From assembly GCF_013283785.1 (NCBI RefSeq), contig NZ_JABCPZ010000052.1, forward strand, positions 1 through 52,525: DNA of 52,525 bases, read 5' to 3'. Both the position numbers and the translations under genes were made by a program. Shown here in pieces: positions 9,843 through 19,016 of this stretch. The first letter of the stretch is position 1. Every line of letters begins with the position of its first letter. The notes under the pieces were generated by a model. It saw nothing but the letters and a program-made list of their open reading frames with translations. It was not told the DNA's origin and searched no databases. The stretch is from Nonomuraea antri. Its GTDB lineage: Bacteria; Actinomycetota; Actinomycetes; Streptosporangiales; Streptosporangiaceae.

Positions 9843-11882
9843 CTAAATCTTGCCTGCCGTGCGGGCCTTCAGGTCGTATTCGCGGGCGATGGAGTACCAC
9901 ATCTTGACGAAGGCCTTCTTGTGGCGGGTCGCCTCGTTGGAGTGGGCCAGGGCTGACCTGTAGGACGGTTCGGAGTTGTTGGTCTCCTGGCAGCCGGCAT
10001 GGATATACCAGCGTGCCCACAGGGCGTAGTGGACACTGGCCGTGTACGAGGCGTTGAGTGCCTCGTAGAGGCGTAGGCGAAGCTCTTCGCCGTTCGGCAG
10101 CGCGTCGACCTCAAGGGGAGAGCCGCCAGCTGGGGCGACGAGCATGGATTCTGTTTGGCGTTCGTCGCTCGCTTCTTGCAGGGATTGGAACGACGCGTCG
10201 GCTTTCTTGCAGCTGGAGATCCGGTTGACGGAGGTACTGACCTTCTTACGAGTCTTCTCGCTCGCGTCCAGCAACTCGTCGATGGCCAGGGCCTGCCGGT
10301 ACCCGGGTGAGTCCTCCACGGTGTCGGCTGGAGTATCTGGTGGGGCGAAGGAGCCGATGGCCGCGTCCACGTCTTTCTTGGGCACGTTGAACGCCCTGAT
10401 CAGGTGGTCGGCGTCGGGGAAGTAGGCGACGAAGACAGTGAATTCCGGTTGGTGCGCGCACGTGACGCGGAAGCTCCGGTACTCATACTTGTATGCCGCG
10501 TTCTGCCGCAGCTCACGTTCGTCCATGCCCGCATACGCGCCTTCCTCGGCGGGGCAGAACCAGCGAACGACGAGGTTGGTGTCATCGAGGCTGAAGTGCT
10601 CGTCTGGTTCGACTCCGTAGGAGATGCGGATCCCGCCGGACTCGCAGCCCTTGGAGTCGGCGGGGAACGCACAGGTCTCGCCGCCGGATGCGCCAAACTC
10701 GTTGGTGGTCTTCCAGTCACTGGGGAGGCGAAAGGCGTAACCTTCTCCGGTTTGCGCCAGTTTCTCGGTGACGGATCGTTCGGGCGTCAGTGCGGCGGTA
10801 GCGGGTGTGACGGCGACCGTAGGACTGACGCTGGAGAACGGGGCGGCTTCGGGTAAAGATCCGTTTCGTACGCCGACCGGTGTTTGGGCCGCGCTTACCA
10901 CTATGGCGCCGCCTGCGATCACCAAGGCCAGGACGACGCTGACGACGGCGGGCACAAGGAGGCGGCGGGTGTGAGGTGGTGCAGGCACAACCCACTGAGG
11001 CTCCACTGGGTTAGGCATGATCCAGGTGCGTTCTAGGAGACGGGTGACCTCCTCTGTGACGATGTCCTTGTCTGTGCCTGTTTTGGTTAGTTCACGCAGA
11101 ATGGCGGCGACTTGCGGGCGTTCATCGGGGTTCTTGCTGAGTGCCTGTGTGACCAGGCCGCGTAAGAACTTGGGAAGGCCCTGAAGGTGGGCGGGGTCCT
11201 CGGAGAGGACTCGAAAGGCCAGTACCTCCGGCCGTCCGGTGCCGTAGGGGAGGCGACCGGTGGCGGCATGCAGGACGAGCAGCCCCCAGCCGTAGACATC
11301 GGTGGCCGGGCCGAGCCGTTCGCCTCGGAATTCGTCGGGACTAATCCAGCCTGGAGAGCCGACCACCACACCGGTGCGGGTGACACTGGTCTCATCCAAC
11401 GCCCGCGCGATGCCCATGTCGATCAACTGAGGGCCGGTCGGGGACAGGATGACGTTAGAGGGCTTCAGATCCCGATGCACCACGTTGACGGCGTGCAGTG
11501 CACGCAACGCCTCGGCCAGTCCCGCGGCCAGCCCCATGAGCTCCTGCTCAGGCAGTGACCCAGTGTCGGCGATGTGCTGTGCCAAGGTGGGGCCAGGCAC
11601 GTATTCGGTGGCCGCCCAGGGCTGAGCGGCATGCGGGTCGGTGGCCAGTAGTCGGGCCGTGAAGGCGCCGTCCACCCGGTCGAGCATGGCGATCTCGCGA
11701 GCGAACCGGGCGCGGAACTCCGGATCTTGCGCGAGTTCACGGTGGATCAGTTTGACGGCGACGCGCCGTCCCCGTTCGTCGAGGGCGCCGTACACCGTCC
11801 CCATACCGCCGGCGCCCAGCCGATACACGAGGCGGTAGGGGCCGATGGCCTGCGGGTCGTCAGCTCGGAGAGGCTCGATCAT
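9843..11882 (-). CDS. Membrane Ser/Thr kinase with large ectodomain (DMG variant)
   Basis: A 679-aa receptor-like kinase. Residues about 15-270 are the kinase domain, with GAGGMGTVY, VAVK and HRDLKPSN near 136. The magnesium loop reads LIDMGIARAL, with Met for the usual Phe of DFG. A juxtamembrane LLERTWIMP motif precedes a single helix near 308-331. The outer part has a G-Y-x-F-x-LPxxW domain with several cysteines, then an extra helical C-terminal region (about 530-679) that its upstream partner lacks. Its ATG overlaps the stop of that upstream kinase by 4 bp, so both are made from one message and may form a complex. The ligand is unknown. Catalytic Asp and Lys are kept, so activity is likely despite DMG. 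Confidence 0.85.
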   Translation of the reverse strand: MIEPLRADDPQAIGPYRLVYRLGAGGMGTVYGALDERGRRVAVKLIHRELAQDPEFRARFAREIAMLDRVDGAFTARLLATDPHAAQPWAATEYVPGPTLAQHIADTGSLPEQELMGLAAGLAEALRALHAVNVVHRDLKPSNVILSPTGPQLIDMGIARALDETSVTRTGVVVGSPGWISPDEFRGERLGPATDVYGWGLLVLHAATGRLPYGTGRPEVLAFRVLSEDPAHLQGLPKFLRGLVTQALSKNPDERPQVAAILRELTKTGTDKDIVTEEVTRLLERTWIMPNPVEPQWVVPAPPHTRRLLVPAVVSVVLALVIAGGAIVVSAAQTPVGVRNGSLPEAAPFSSVSPTVAVTPATAALTPERSVTEKLAQTGEGYAFRLPSDWKTTNEFGASGGETCAFPADSKGCESGGIRISYGVEPDEHFSLDDTNLVVRWFCPAEEGAYAGMDERELRQNAAYKYEYRSFRVTCAHQPEFTVFVAYFPDADHLIRAFNVPKKDVDAAIGSFAPPDTPADTVEDSPGYRQALAIDELLDASEKTRKKVSTSVNRISSCKKADASFQSLQEASDERQTESMLVAPAGGSPLEVDALPNGEELRLRLYEALNASYTASVHYALWARWYIHAGCQETNNSEPSYRSALAHSNEATRHKKAFVKMWYSIAREYDLKARTAGKI

Positions 11883-13549
11883 GACTTGCCAGGAAAGGTG
11901 AAGGAGCGCAGGATGCCCTCGACCTGCGCGCGGCGCTGGGCAGAGAGTTTGTCGATGACGATGGTCAGACCAGTTACCGGCAGATGCAGGTACTCCGTTT
12001 CCACTCTGGTGCCGTCCCTGCAGTAGCTACGTGCCTTGCGATGGTGGGCCCGGAGGCTGCCGATGTTATGCAGCCCGTTGGCGAGCATCTTGCCCTTCCG
12101 GCTCAGGCCGACGTCGCCGCACGGCGGCTCCCCATCGGAGGCTCGGTTGAGCTCGTCCGGATCGGCCCACTCGCGGGGATCGAAGCTTCCATCGGGCTGC
12201 TCCCAGGGCAGGATGGACATTCCGAACTGGTGGCAGTACCAGTAGTCGGCTTTCTCCTTGTCTCGCGGACGGAGGCACATGTTGTCGGGGTTGACCGTGG
12301 GATCGGGGAAGTACAGCCACTCGGCGGGCAGGACGAAGGAGAAGCCGGTCGTCATCGTGACACGTCTCCCCTTCTGCGTGCGTTTGGGCTGTGACGCGCT
12401 GGGCGTAGTCGCCGGCTGCTCAGAGGGCGCGGCTGAAGGCGTGGCTGGCGCGGCCGCTGGGGCCGTCGCAATGGTAGTGGCCCGAACAGGGGCGTTTGGG
12501 GGCGAGGGCTGGAGAAGTTTCGGTGCGACGATCGCGGTCCCGACGGCGACTGCTGTCAGGCAGAGACCCGCGATCAGCAACGGCGCGACACGGAGCCGAC
12601 GGGCCGACGACGTCCATGGTTCATCGTCGCTGGGCATGAGCCAGGTCCGCTCCAGGAGCCAAGTGACCTCCTCCGCCAGCCCGGTCTCCTTACCGTTCGT
12701 CTCGATCAGCGCGCACAGGATGGCCTCAGGCCGGGGGCGTTCGCCTGCCATCTTGGCCACCGCTTGCGTGACCAGACCTCGCAGCGGCTCAGAAAGTTCG
12801 GCGAGGCCGGCCGGATCCTCGGACAAGATGCGATGAGCCAGTACCTCAGGTCGTCCGTTGCCGTAAGGCAAGCGACCGGTCGCGGCGTGCAGAATGAGTA
12901 CCCCCCAGCCGTGAACATCGGCGGCCGGTCCGATCTCTTCCCCCCGATACTCTTCCGGGCTGATCCAGCCGGCCGAACCGATGACCATGCCGGTGCGGGT
13001 GATGCTGGTCTCGCCCAGCGCGCGGGCGATGCCCATGTCGACGAGCTTGGGGCCGGCCGGCGACAGGATGACATTGGAGGGCTTCAGGTCTCGATGCACG
13101 ACGTTCACCGCATGCAGGACACGTAATGCTTCGGCCAGCCCGGCGGCCAGTCCGAGCAGGTCATCTCCTGCCAGTGGACCGTTGTCCGCCAGGCGCTGGG
13201 CCAGCGTCGGGCCCGGCGCATATTCGGTGGCGAGCCATGGCCGGGTCGCGTCCGCATCCGCTGCCAGTACCCGTACTGTGCAGCGCCCGTTCACTCTGCG
13301 CAGCAGGGTGATCTCGCGCGCGAATCGGCTACGGAAATCTGGGTCATGCGCCAATTCCCGATGGACCACCTTGACCGCAGCGCGCTGTCCCGAAGGGTCG
13401 ACGCCTGCGTAGACCACGCCCATGCCACCGGCGCCGAGACGATGGGCCAGTCGATATGGGCCGATCCGACGAGGATCATCGGGCTTCAGCGGATCGCCGG
13501 GCGGGCTCATCTGACTCTGGAACGTTCCCGCTCTCTTCTGTGCAGGCAT
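11879..13549 (-). CDS. Membrane Ser/Thr kinase with PsbP-like-looking ectodomain (DMG variant)
   Basis: A 556-aa receptor-like kinase, close relative of the downstream one. I chose ATG 13549 because AGGGG sits 5-6 nt upstream; the frame stays open to 13579. The kinase domain has GAGGMGVVY, AAVK, HRDLKPSN, and LVDMG instead of DFG; the APE segment reads SPEE. LLERTWLMP lies before a single helix at about 320-342. A Pro/Ala/Thr linker follows, then an outer domain of about 160 residues beginning GFSFVLPAEW, with several cysteines and ending SFTFP. The start and end of this domain resemble the neighbouring kinase's (GYAFRLPSDW...SFAPP), so both likely sense related signals. The PsbP/LpqN-like label is only an impression. 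Confidence 0.83.
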   Translation of the reverse strand: MPAQKRAGTFQSQMSPPGDPLKPDDPRRIGPYRLAHRLGAGGMGVVYAGVDPSGQRAAVKVVHRELAHDPDFRSRFAREITLLRRVNGRCTVRVLAADADATRPWLATEYAPGPTLAQRLADNGPLAGDDLLGLAAGLAEALRVLHAVNVVHRDLKPSNVILSPAGPKLVDMGIARALGETSITRTGMVIGSAGWISPEEYRGEEIGPAADVHGWGVLILHAATGRLPYGNGRPEVLAHRILSEDPAGLAELSEPLRGLVTQAVAKMAGERPRPEAILCALIETNGKETGLAEEVTWLLERTWLMPSDDEPWTSSARRLRVAPLLIAGLCLTAVAVGTAIVAPKLLQPSPPNAPVRATTIATAPAAAPATPSAAPSEQPATTPSASQPKRTQKGRRVTMTTGFSFVLPAEWLYFPDPTVNPDNMCLRPRDKEKADYWYCHQFGMSILPWEQPDGSFDPREWADPDELNRASDGEPPCGDVGLSRKGKMLANGLHNIGSLRAHHRKARSYCRDGTRVETEYLHLPVTGLTIVIDKLSAQRRAQVEGILRSFTFPGKS

Positions 13550-13794
13550 GAAAACCCCTGAAGTCTGGCCCTGATACAAGCACCCCGATGATTTGCGATC
13601 GTCCTTGTTGGCACGGGAAACATCTAGGTTGGCGTGAAATTAGCAGATCATGTTCGTTTGTTGCGAGACCTGACCGGCGCTGAAGATTTGAGCATCGCGA
13701 GTGTGGCTGCCCTCGGCCATGCCTTACGCGACACGGGCATCCGCCCTCAACGACCAACCAGCAGGTCGTGACGGAGGTGAGGGCGCTCGTGGTG

Positions 13795-14922
13795 CTACAG
13801 CAGGCGCTCGCGCTCGCTGGCTGCTGCTTCCCGGACTTCCGCGAAGAACGATGCGGTGCGGCGCTTCTGCCATTCCTCATCCTCGAGGTCTTCCGCCTGG
13901 TCGAGTTCGGCCGCGTACTCGACGTAGAGCAGCCAGCAACCACGGATCCCGCTGAGAAGGTCCTCCAGAAGGTCGAGGGCTGGACGGGCGGGGGCCAGCG
14001 GTGTGATTCGCAGGCCGAGATCGTCCAGGCTCGACTCGGGCTGGCCCTCACACCGGTCGCCGAGCAGCCGCTCAGCGGCAGCAAGGCGCTGCTGGAGAGC
14101 TGCGATGTGCGGAATCTCGCCTTCCGCGACCCGTAGAGCATCACGGATCAAGGACATCACCGCCTGACGAGGTGAGGCGCCCTCGGCCATCAACTCCAGC
14201 ACGAGGGTGGGTGTTTCGTGGGGGAGCGCCTCGATGTTGTCGGCTTCGACCACGATCTGCGTGGCGGGTAGCCCGGCGTACTCGGCGGTGATGGTGGCGG
14301 CTGCGCCCAGCCAGTGTGCGGCGGCGACGGCGGCCGCGGCTGGGTCGATCTCGGTGAAGAGCGCTTCTGAGCCGAAGGGGTGCTCGTGCAGCATGTTGTT
14401 GGCTTGGGCAACCTGGACTGGTGAGGCGTCTTCGCGGGTGAGGGCAACCGCCTGGCGGGAGCGCTCGGAAAGGTTGCCAAGCTCGGCCTGCTCGATGGCG
14501 GCCAGTTCAGCGGAGACGTCGAGGGCGACGGCCGTGGTCAACCCCGAAGCGTTGAGCGTATGCAGGGTGCGACCGACCTGATGGGCGGCTTCTTCGACCC
14601 GGATGAAGGACTGGATCATGTAGCCGTCGGAGGGCAGATTGGGGCTAGTCAACGCCGTGAGGACGTTGGTGAAGGCGTCGCGTTCTTCCTGCCGGCGCGA
14701 GCCTTCGGAATTGGGCTTGTGGCTGTCGGCGGCGCTGGCCGGATGGGTGTAGCAGCGCCAGCAGGCTTCGGAGAGCTGGGTCAGCGCCTTGGCGAGATGC
14801 AGGGGATCATGGCTGGAGATCCAGGTAGGGAAATCGGCCACGTCCACCGCGGTGTCCCCCGACCCGGTGCTCCAGGAGGCGATCAGGGTGTTACGACGCT
14901 GATCGACGGCGTACCGGGTCAA
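13795..14922 (-). CDS. Unrecognised helical protein (TTG start)
   Basis: I do not recognise this protein of about 375 aa. The frame is open to 15090, but the upstream part is Cys/Ser/Arg-rich and lacks a ribosome site. A TTG at 14922 has GGAG 5 nt upstream, and the protein then begins MTRYAVDQRRNTLIASW, which looks coding. The sequence is rich in Ala, Glu and Leu and is predicted by eye to be mostly helical, with no membrane helix, signal peptide or catalytic motif seen. The C-terminus is acidic, then basic. It lies between the NTPase-TPR gene and the kinase pair on the same strand, but with gaps of about 509 and 245 bp, so it may be a separate unit. Confidence 0.6.
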   Translation of the reverse strand: MTRYAVDQRRNTLIASWSTGSGDTAVDVADFPTWISSHDPLHLAKALTQLSEACWRCYTHPASAADSHKPNSEGSRRQEERDAFTNVLTALTSPNLPSDGYMIQSFIRVEEAAHQVGRTLHTLNASGLTTAVALDVSAELAAIEQAELGNLSERSRQAVALTREDASPVQVAQANNMLHEHPFGSEALFTEIDPAAAAVAAAHWLGAAATITAEYAGLPATQIVVEADNIEALPHETPTLVLELMAEGASPRQAVMSLIRDALRVAEGEIPHIAALQQRLAAAERLLGDRCEGQPESSLDDLGLRITPLAPARPALDLLEDLLSGIRGCWLLYVEYAAELDQAEDLEDEEWQKRRTASFFAEVREAAASERERLL

Positions 14923-15431
14923 GAGGGCTCCTATCGGATGAGGGAGAGCGCTGGACACGCTCAGCATGCAGCAGCAGGGTCGCGCGCACGGATGTGTCAG
15001 AGACCTGAGCTTGGACCGCAAGGACGTCTGAGAAACCTGGGGGATTGACCACCTGCGGCAGGCCCTGCGCGAGGATGAGGAGATCTGCAACGAACATCCG
15101 GCCCATCAGGGATGGCCCGGAGACGGCTCCCACTATGCGCCACCCACGGGTCGATCATAGATCCAACCAGGATCGTTGACCTGAACGTTGGCTGACGAGA
15201 CCGGCTCGGCGGATTCTTCCGCATGAGTACTCACATGCGGCTTGAACTGCATGGATCTGATTTCGTGGCAACGCCACGCCGTTGATCTTTGCTGGAGAGT
15301 GGGACTGATTTGCCCCAATTCCAGCGGCGGTCCATGTCTTGTATTCCTTGATACCGAGGTTGCACCTGGTCCCGGACTAGCGTTCACATTCCTTCAAGTC
15401 CTGCTCGTGTAGCCAAGTGCTCGCTGAGTCT
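14923..15431. other. Intergenic region downstream of the NTPase-TPR gene
   Basis: No convincing gene; short open frames here look like chance. A hairpin-forming stretch (GGCCCATC...GATGGCC, 15100-15117) could help end transcription from the NTPase-TPR operon, but it has no T-tract. The leader of the unrecognised gene (GGAG before TTG 14922) is at the left end. Confidence 0.4.
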
Positions 15432-18400
15432 TCATTTGACACGCTCCGGAGAAGCAGGGGCGCTCGACGGGTCACCCCCACGTAGAACTTCGTGTGACGG
15501 CTCGATGTCTTGGCTGATCCAGCTAGTGAAGGTTCTGCCCGTGAGTACCTCGAAGGCATGGTCGACAGCCTGGGTCCGCGCCCGATGCGCTGCTGACAGG
15601 AAAGCGACAACGGAACGGAGAAGACCGTGCGCATGAGCTGGTAGGCATTGCCTCAGGTCTAGCGCTTCGACGAGAGGAATCACTGCTTCCTCATGCCGGC
15701 GTGCGCAGCTCAACGTCTGCCCGTGGACCGTAAGCGCGTGAGCAAAGCCGAGCAGATGAGCGTCGCGATCAAGCTGCAGCAGTTCTCTGTGAAGCTGGAC
15801 TCCTTCCGTAGCAGAAGTCACCGCATCGCCCGCCCGCCCATTGTTCACCAGCAGGGTTGCGTTTCGAATCAGCGCGATTGCCAGGCCAGGCAGGTGGACA
15901 TTGCGGTTGTGCTTCACGAGTTCCCGATGTCGGAGGAGAACCTGTCCGGAGAGATCGACAGATTCGGCCCACTTTCCGATCTCTGCCAGCACGAAGGTCC
16001 GCTGGTGCAGCGACTCCAATAGTTCTGGCATGTGCGCATCGGGGTTGCGATCAGCGAGTTTGCGTCGTATCCGGATAGCTTCGTCGTTGAGTACAAGGGC
16101 CTCACCCCAGCGCCCTACCTGTCCTCGGAGGACTGCGTGGCCGTGCAGCGACTTCGCCAGATCGGGCAGGTAAGCGTCTCGTATGACCTTGACCAGTTCT
16201 CGGCGGGCGCGGAGGGCCTCTGCAGAAGCCTTCATCGCCCCGGCCACGCTGCCCAGCGTCCTGAGTAGAGCGGCATGGTTGGCCAGAGAATCGGCGAGAT
16301 CGGATAGGTGCGCATCGCGGTGCAGGGTGGTTAACTCCCGGCGAAGCCGGAGAGCCTCCTCGGAGGGCTCGACCGCTTCGGCTGGCCTCCCTACTTCCAT
16401 TAATCGGAGGGCATGATTGTTCAACGAGGTAGCCAGACGCGGCAGGAACGCATCCCGGTACGATTCAGTCAGTTCGCGGTATAGCCGTAGGGTCTCCTCC
16501 GAGATGGGCACCGCCTCAGACGGTTTTCCGATCCGAGCCAGCCGGGCAGCATACGTCCCGAGGGAAGCAGCCAGCTCAGGCGCATGAGCTTCGAAATCGA
16601 CTGAGGCCATCTCCCGGTATAGCTGAACGGCCTCAGCTGAGGCGAATACCGCCTTCTCGAGCCGCCCCACGTCTGCGAGCGTGGTGGCGTGGTTCGACAA
16701 GGATCCGGCCAAGGCGCGGAGGTGCGCGTCACGGTTTGCCTCCGCCAGCTCACGCCGTAGGTCGACGGCTCGCTCGGAGACATCAATCGCCTCGTCCCTC
16801 AGTCCTACCTTCTGCAAGCGAACGGCATGGTTGGCCAGCGCCAAGGCCAGATCCGGCAAATGAGCGTCGCGGTTATCGTCGGCCATCTCCTGATAGAGAC
16901 AAAGGGCTTCGTCGGAGAATTCGACGGCTTCGGCTCGCCGGCCTATGTCCGCCAGTCGGCTGGCATGATTGGAGAGGGCTCTGGCCAGATCCGGCCTGTG
17001 GCTGTCGCGGTTTCGGGAGACCAAATGCCGGGCAACCTGAAGGGCCTCGGTGGAGATCTCGATAGCGTCGGCTCGCTGGCCTATGTCCGCTAGGCGGTTG
17101 GCGTGATTGGTCAGAGCCAAGGCTAGGAGGGAGAGGTGGGTGTCTTGGGTTGGTTGAGCCACCTCCCGAAGAAGTTCGACTGCCTGCCCGGAGATGAGTA
17201 GAGCATCCGTCCGCCGACCTACCTCCGCCAGCCGTACGGCGTGGTTGTTCAGAGATCCGACTAAGAACGGCAGATGGGCATCCCGGTCAACTCGCACCAG
17301 ATCACCGCACAGGTCGACAGCCTGCTGGCTCACTTCTAGCGCGGCTTGATACTGGCCGGCGTTGCCGAGACGGAAAGCATGTTCAAGGAGAACGGCGGCC
17401 TTATGGGCGGGCTCGGCGGCGCCTTCCATGCGATGAGGAAGCAAACGGCTAGAGAGCGCGGCCAGGCCCGGGTCCAGATCGAAGTGGCGTTCAGAGGGCA
17501 GCTTGGCTTCGACTGCTTTCAGTACTTCGACGTCGATGTGCGGCAAGTCGGCCAGGCGTATCAGGGCGCTACGCCCGGCGTGCAGCATCAAGTCGGGATG
17601 TGCGGTGAGAAGGGGAGCGAGTTGGTTGGTGGTCACATGGGGCCACCGGTGGGCCGCGTCGATCAGGACGGTCAGGACTGAGCGAGTCCACGGAGGTGGG
17701 TCCTGCTGGCCGCCGGTAGCCGCTACGAGGGGGAGCAGTGCAGTTTCCGACCAGGCATCTACCGCGCTGTTGTCGGTGCTGAAAGTCGGATTGCCGGGGG
17801 TGAATAGGGCGACGAAGTCCTCGCCGAGCCGATCGGGGTAAAGCGGTTCTAGGACGGCTGCTGCGTCCATGGACGGATAATTACGCTGATGATCGGCGAG
17901 GATCCGGCTGACGTTCTCGGGAAGAACGGCGATCCCGGTTCGTTCGAGCACCGCGCTTGCGTCGGCGTAGCGCAAAGGCCCGGCCAAAGTCGCCACCCAT
18001 GCAACCCGTGCCATCACCTCCGGCGGCGTAGAAAGCCGGTCCTCCGAGCGGCCGTGCCACTGCTGCCAATGCGCGCGTTCACGCTTCAGCAGGTAAGCCG
18101 ATATCCGCTGCGGATCTGTCGGTGCATCTTGATCGTGTTGACGGGCATCGACGGCGGCAAGTGCAGCCATCTGCACGGTTAGCACTTGGTCGAATCGCTG
18201 GTCATCGAGTCCATCTGGCGGGCCGATACTTTGACAGTCGGCGACACTCAACAAGGCAGAAAATCGGTCGCGGGCCGAATTGAACAGTTCGAGGCGGTCT
18301 ACTTCGCCGCCCAGCGGGAGCAGGGGTATGTCTTCGGCCGGCACGTCGAGCTCGGCATCCAGCCAATGGTGAAGTCCTTGCCACCACCCTCCAGTCGAGC

Positions 18401-19016
18401 GCGCCAGCAGGAGCACACGCACCGGCAGAGCCGCAGGCAACTGCATGGCCATCGTGTGTAGATCGCTGAGCAGAGCCTGCAGGTCCCTGAACGCCCACTG
18501 GTCCGCATAGTCCACCAGAACCAGTACTCCTGCAACGGTGGTCAGCAGCCTCAGCCGGAATGGGGAGGTAGCAGACGGCAGTGGCTGCTGCGCTTGCCAC
18601 ACCTGCCACGCTCGCTCCGCGCTGGCGTGCTCGCGGGCCAGCTGATTGGCCAGCCGCGTTTTGCCCTGCCCGCCCGATCCGTGTACGAGTCGCACTGACA
18701 CCAGCACGCTCGGGTCGCTTAACCAATCGGCCAGCTCTTGCAGCAGCCCCGCGCGACCAACGAACGGCACCACCTCATAGCGAGCCATGAGCAGTCGAGA
18801 AGGGTGCGCTCGCGCCTGCTCCGGCCCGGGCCAGCTCCGCGCCGCGGGGAAAGTCTTCATCCGGTACGCGGGTCGGCTCAGGTTGATGGTCACGTTGCCG
18901 CCTACATCGCGGACCTGTACTACCTCTCCGAGCACCACGCTGTGGTTCACCATCTGGCCCATGTCTCGCTGGTCTTGCGCCCAGAGCCTCCCGGCAAGCG
19001 GGTCAATGCCGGTCAT
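15432..19016 (-). CDS. STAND/NLR-like NTPase with N-terminal amyloid-like motif and TPR array
   Basis: A 1194-aa protein with three parts. Residues 24-44 hold a short hydrophobic motif, HSVVLGEVVQVRDVGGNVTI, resembling bacterial amyloid signalling motifs (BASS, RHIM-like). Residues about 85-500 form a P-loop NTPase: Walker A GSGGQGKT at 113-120, Walker B VLVLVDYAD at 164-172 and a sensor-like LLLARS near 202-207, as in STAND ATPases. Residues about 535-1150 are a TPR superhelix with a 46-residue period; twelve RDAHLPDL-like junctions can be counted. This is the architecture of prokaryotic NLR-like sensors: the TPR array detects a trigger, the NTPase oligomerises, and the N-terminal motif recruits an effector. 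Its ATG overlaps the stop of the two-helix membrane protein, which ends in a matching motif. The trigger is unknown. Confidence 0.85.
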   Translation of the reverse strand: MTGIDPLAGRLWAQDQRDMGQMVNHSVVLGEVVQVRDVGGNVTINLSRPAYRMKTFPAARSWPGPEQARAHPSRLLMARYEVVPFVGRAGLLQELADWLSDPSVLVSVRLVHGSGGQGKTRLANQLAREHASAERAWQVWQAQQPLPSATSPFRLRLLTTVAGVLVLVDYADQWAFRDLQALLSDLHTMAMQLPAALPVRVLLLARSTGGWWQGLHHWLDAELDVPAEDIPLLPLGGEVDRLELFNSARDRFSALLSVADCQSIGPPDGLDDQRFDQVLTVQMAALAAVDARQHDQDAPTDPQRISAYLLKRERAHWQQWHGRSEDRLSTPPEVMARVAWVATLAGPLRYADASAVLERTGIAVLPENVSRILADHQRNYPSMDAAAVLEPLYPDRLGEDFVALFTPGNPTFSTDNSAVDAWSETALLPLVAATGGQQDPPPWTRSVLTVLIDAAHRWPHVTTNQLAPLLTAHPDLMLHAGRSALIRLADLPHIDVEVLKAVEAKLPSERHFDLDPGLAALSSRLLPHRMEGAAEPAHKAAVLLEHAFRLGNAGQYQAALEVSQQAVDLCGDLVRVDRDAHLPFLVGSLNNHAVRLAEVGRRTDALLISGQAVELLREVAQPTQDTHLSLLALALTNHANRLADIGQRADAIEISTEALQVARHLVSRNRDSHRPDLARALSNHASRLADIGRRAEAVEFSDEALCLYQEMADDNRDAHLPDLALALANHAVRLQKVGLRDEAIDVSERAVDLRRELAEANRDAHLRALAGSLSNHATTLADVGRLEKAVFASAEAVQLYREMASVDFEAHAPELAASLGTYAARLARIGKPSEAVPISEETLRLYRELTESYRDAFLPRLATSLNNHALRLMEVGRPAEAVEPSEEALRLRRELTTLHRDAHLSDLADSLANHAALLRTLGSVAGAMKASAEALRARRELVKVIRDAYLPDLAKSLHGHAVLRGQVGRWGEALVLNDEAIRIRRKLADRNPDAHMPELLESLHQRTFVLAEIGKWAESVDLSGQVLLRHRELVKHNRNVHLPGLAIALIRNATLLVNNGRAGDAVTSATEGVQLHRELLQLDRDAHLLGFAHALTVHGQTLSCARRHEEAVIPLVEALDLRQCLPAHAHGLLRSVVAFLSAAHRARTQAVDHAFEVLTGRTFTSWISQDIEPSHEVLRGGDPSSAPASPERVK

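Noticed and set aside
15133..15387. A minus-strand frame of 84 codons downstream of the NLR-like gene
   Set aside because: No ribosome site and no protein-like pattern; likely chance.
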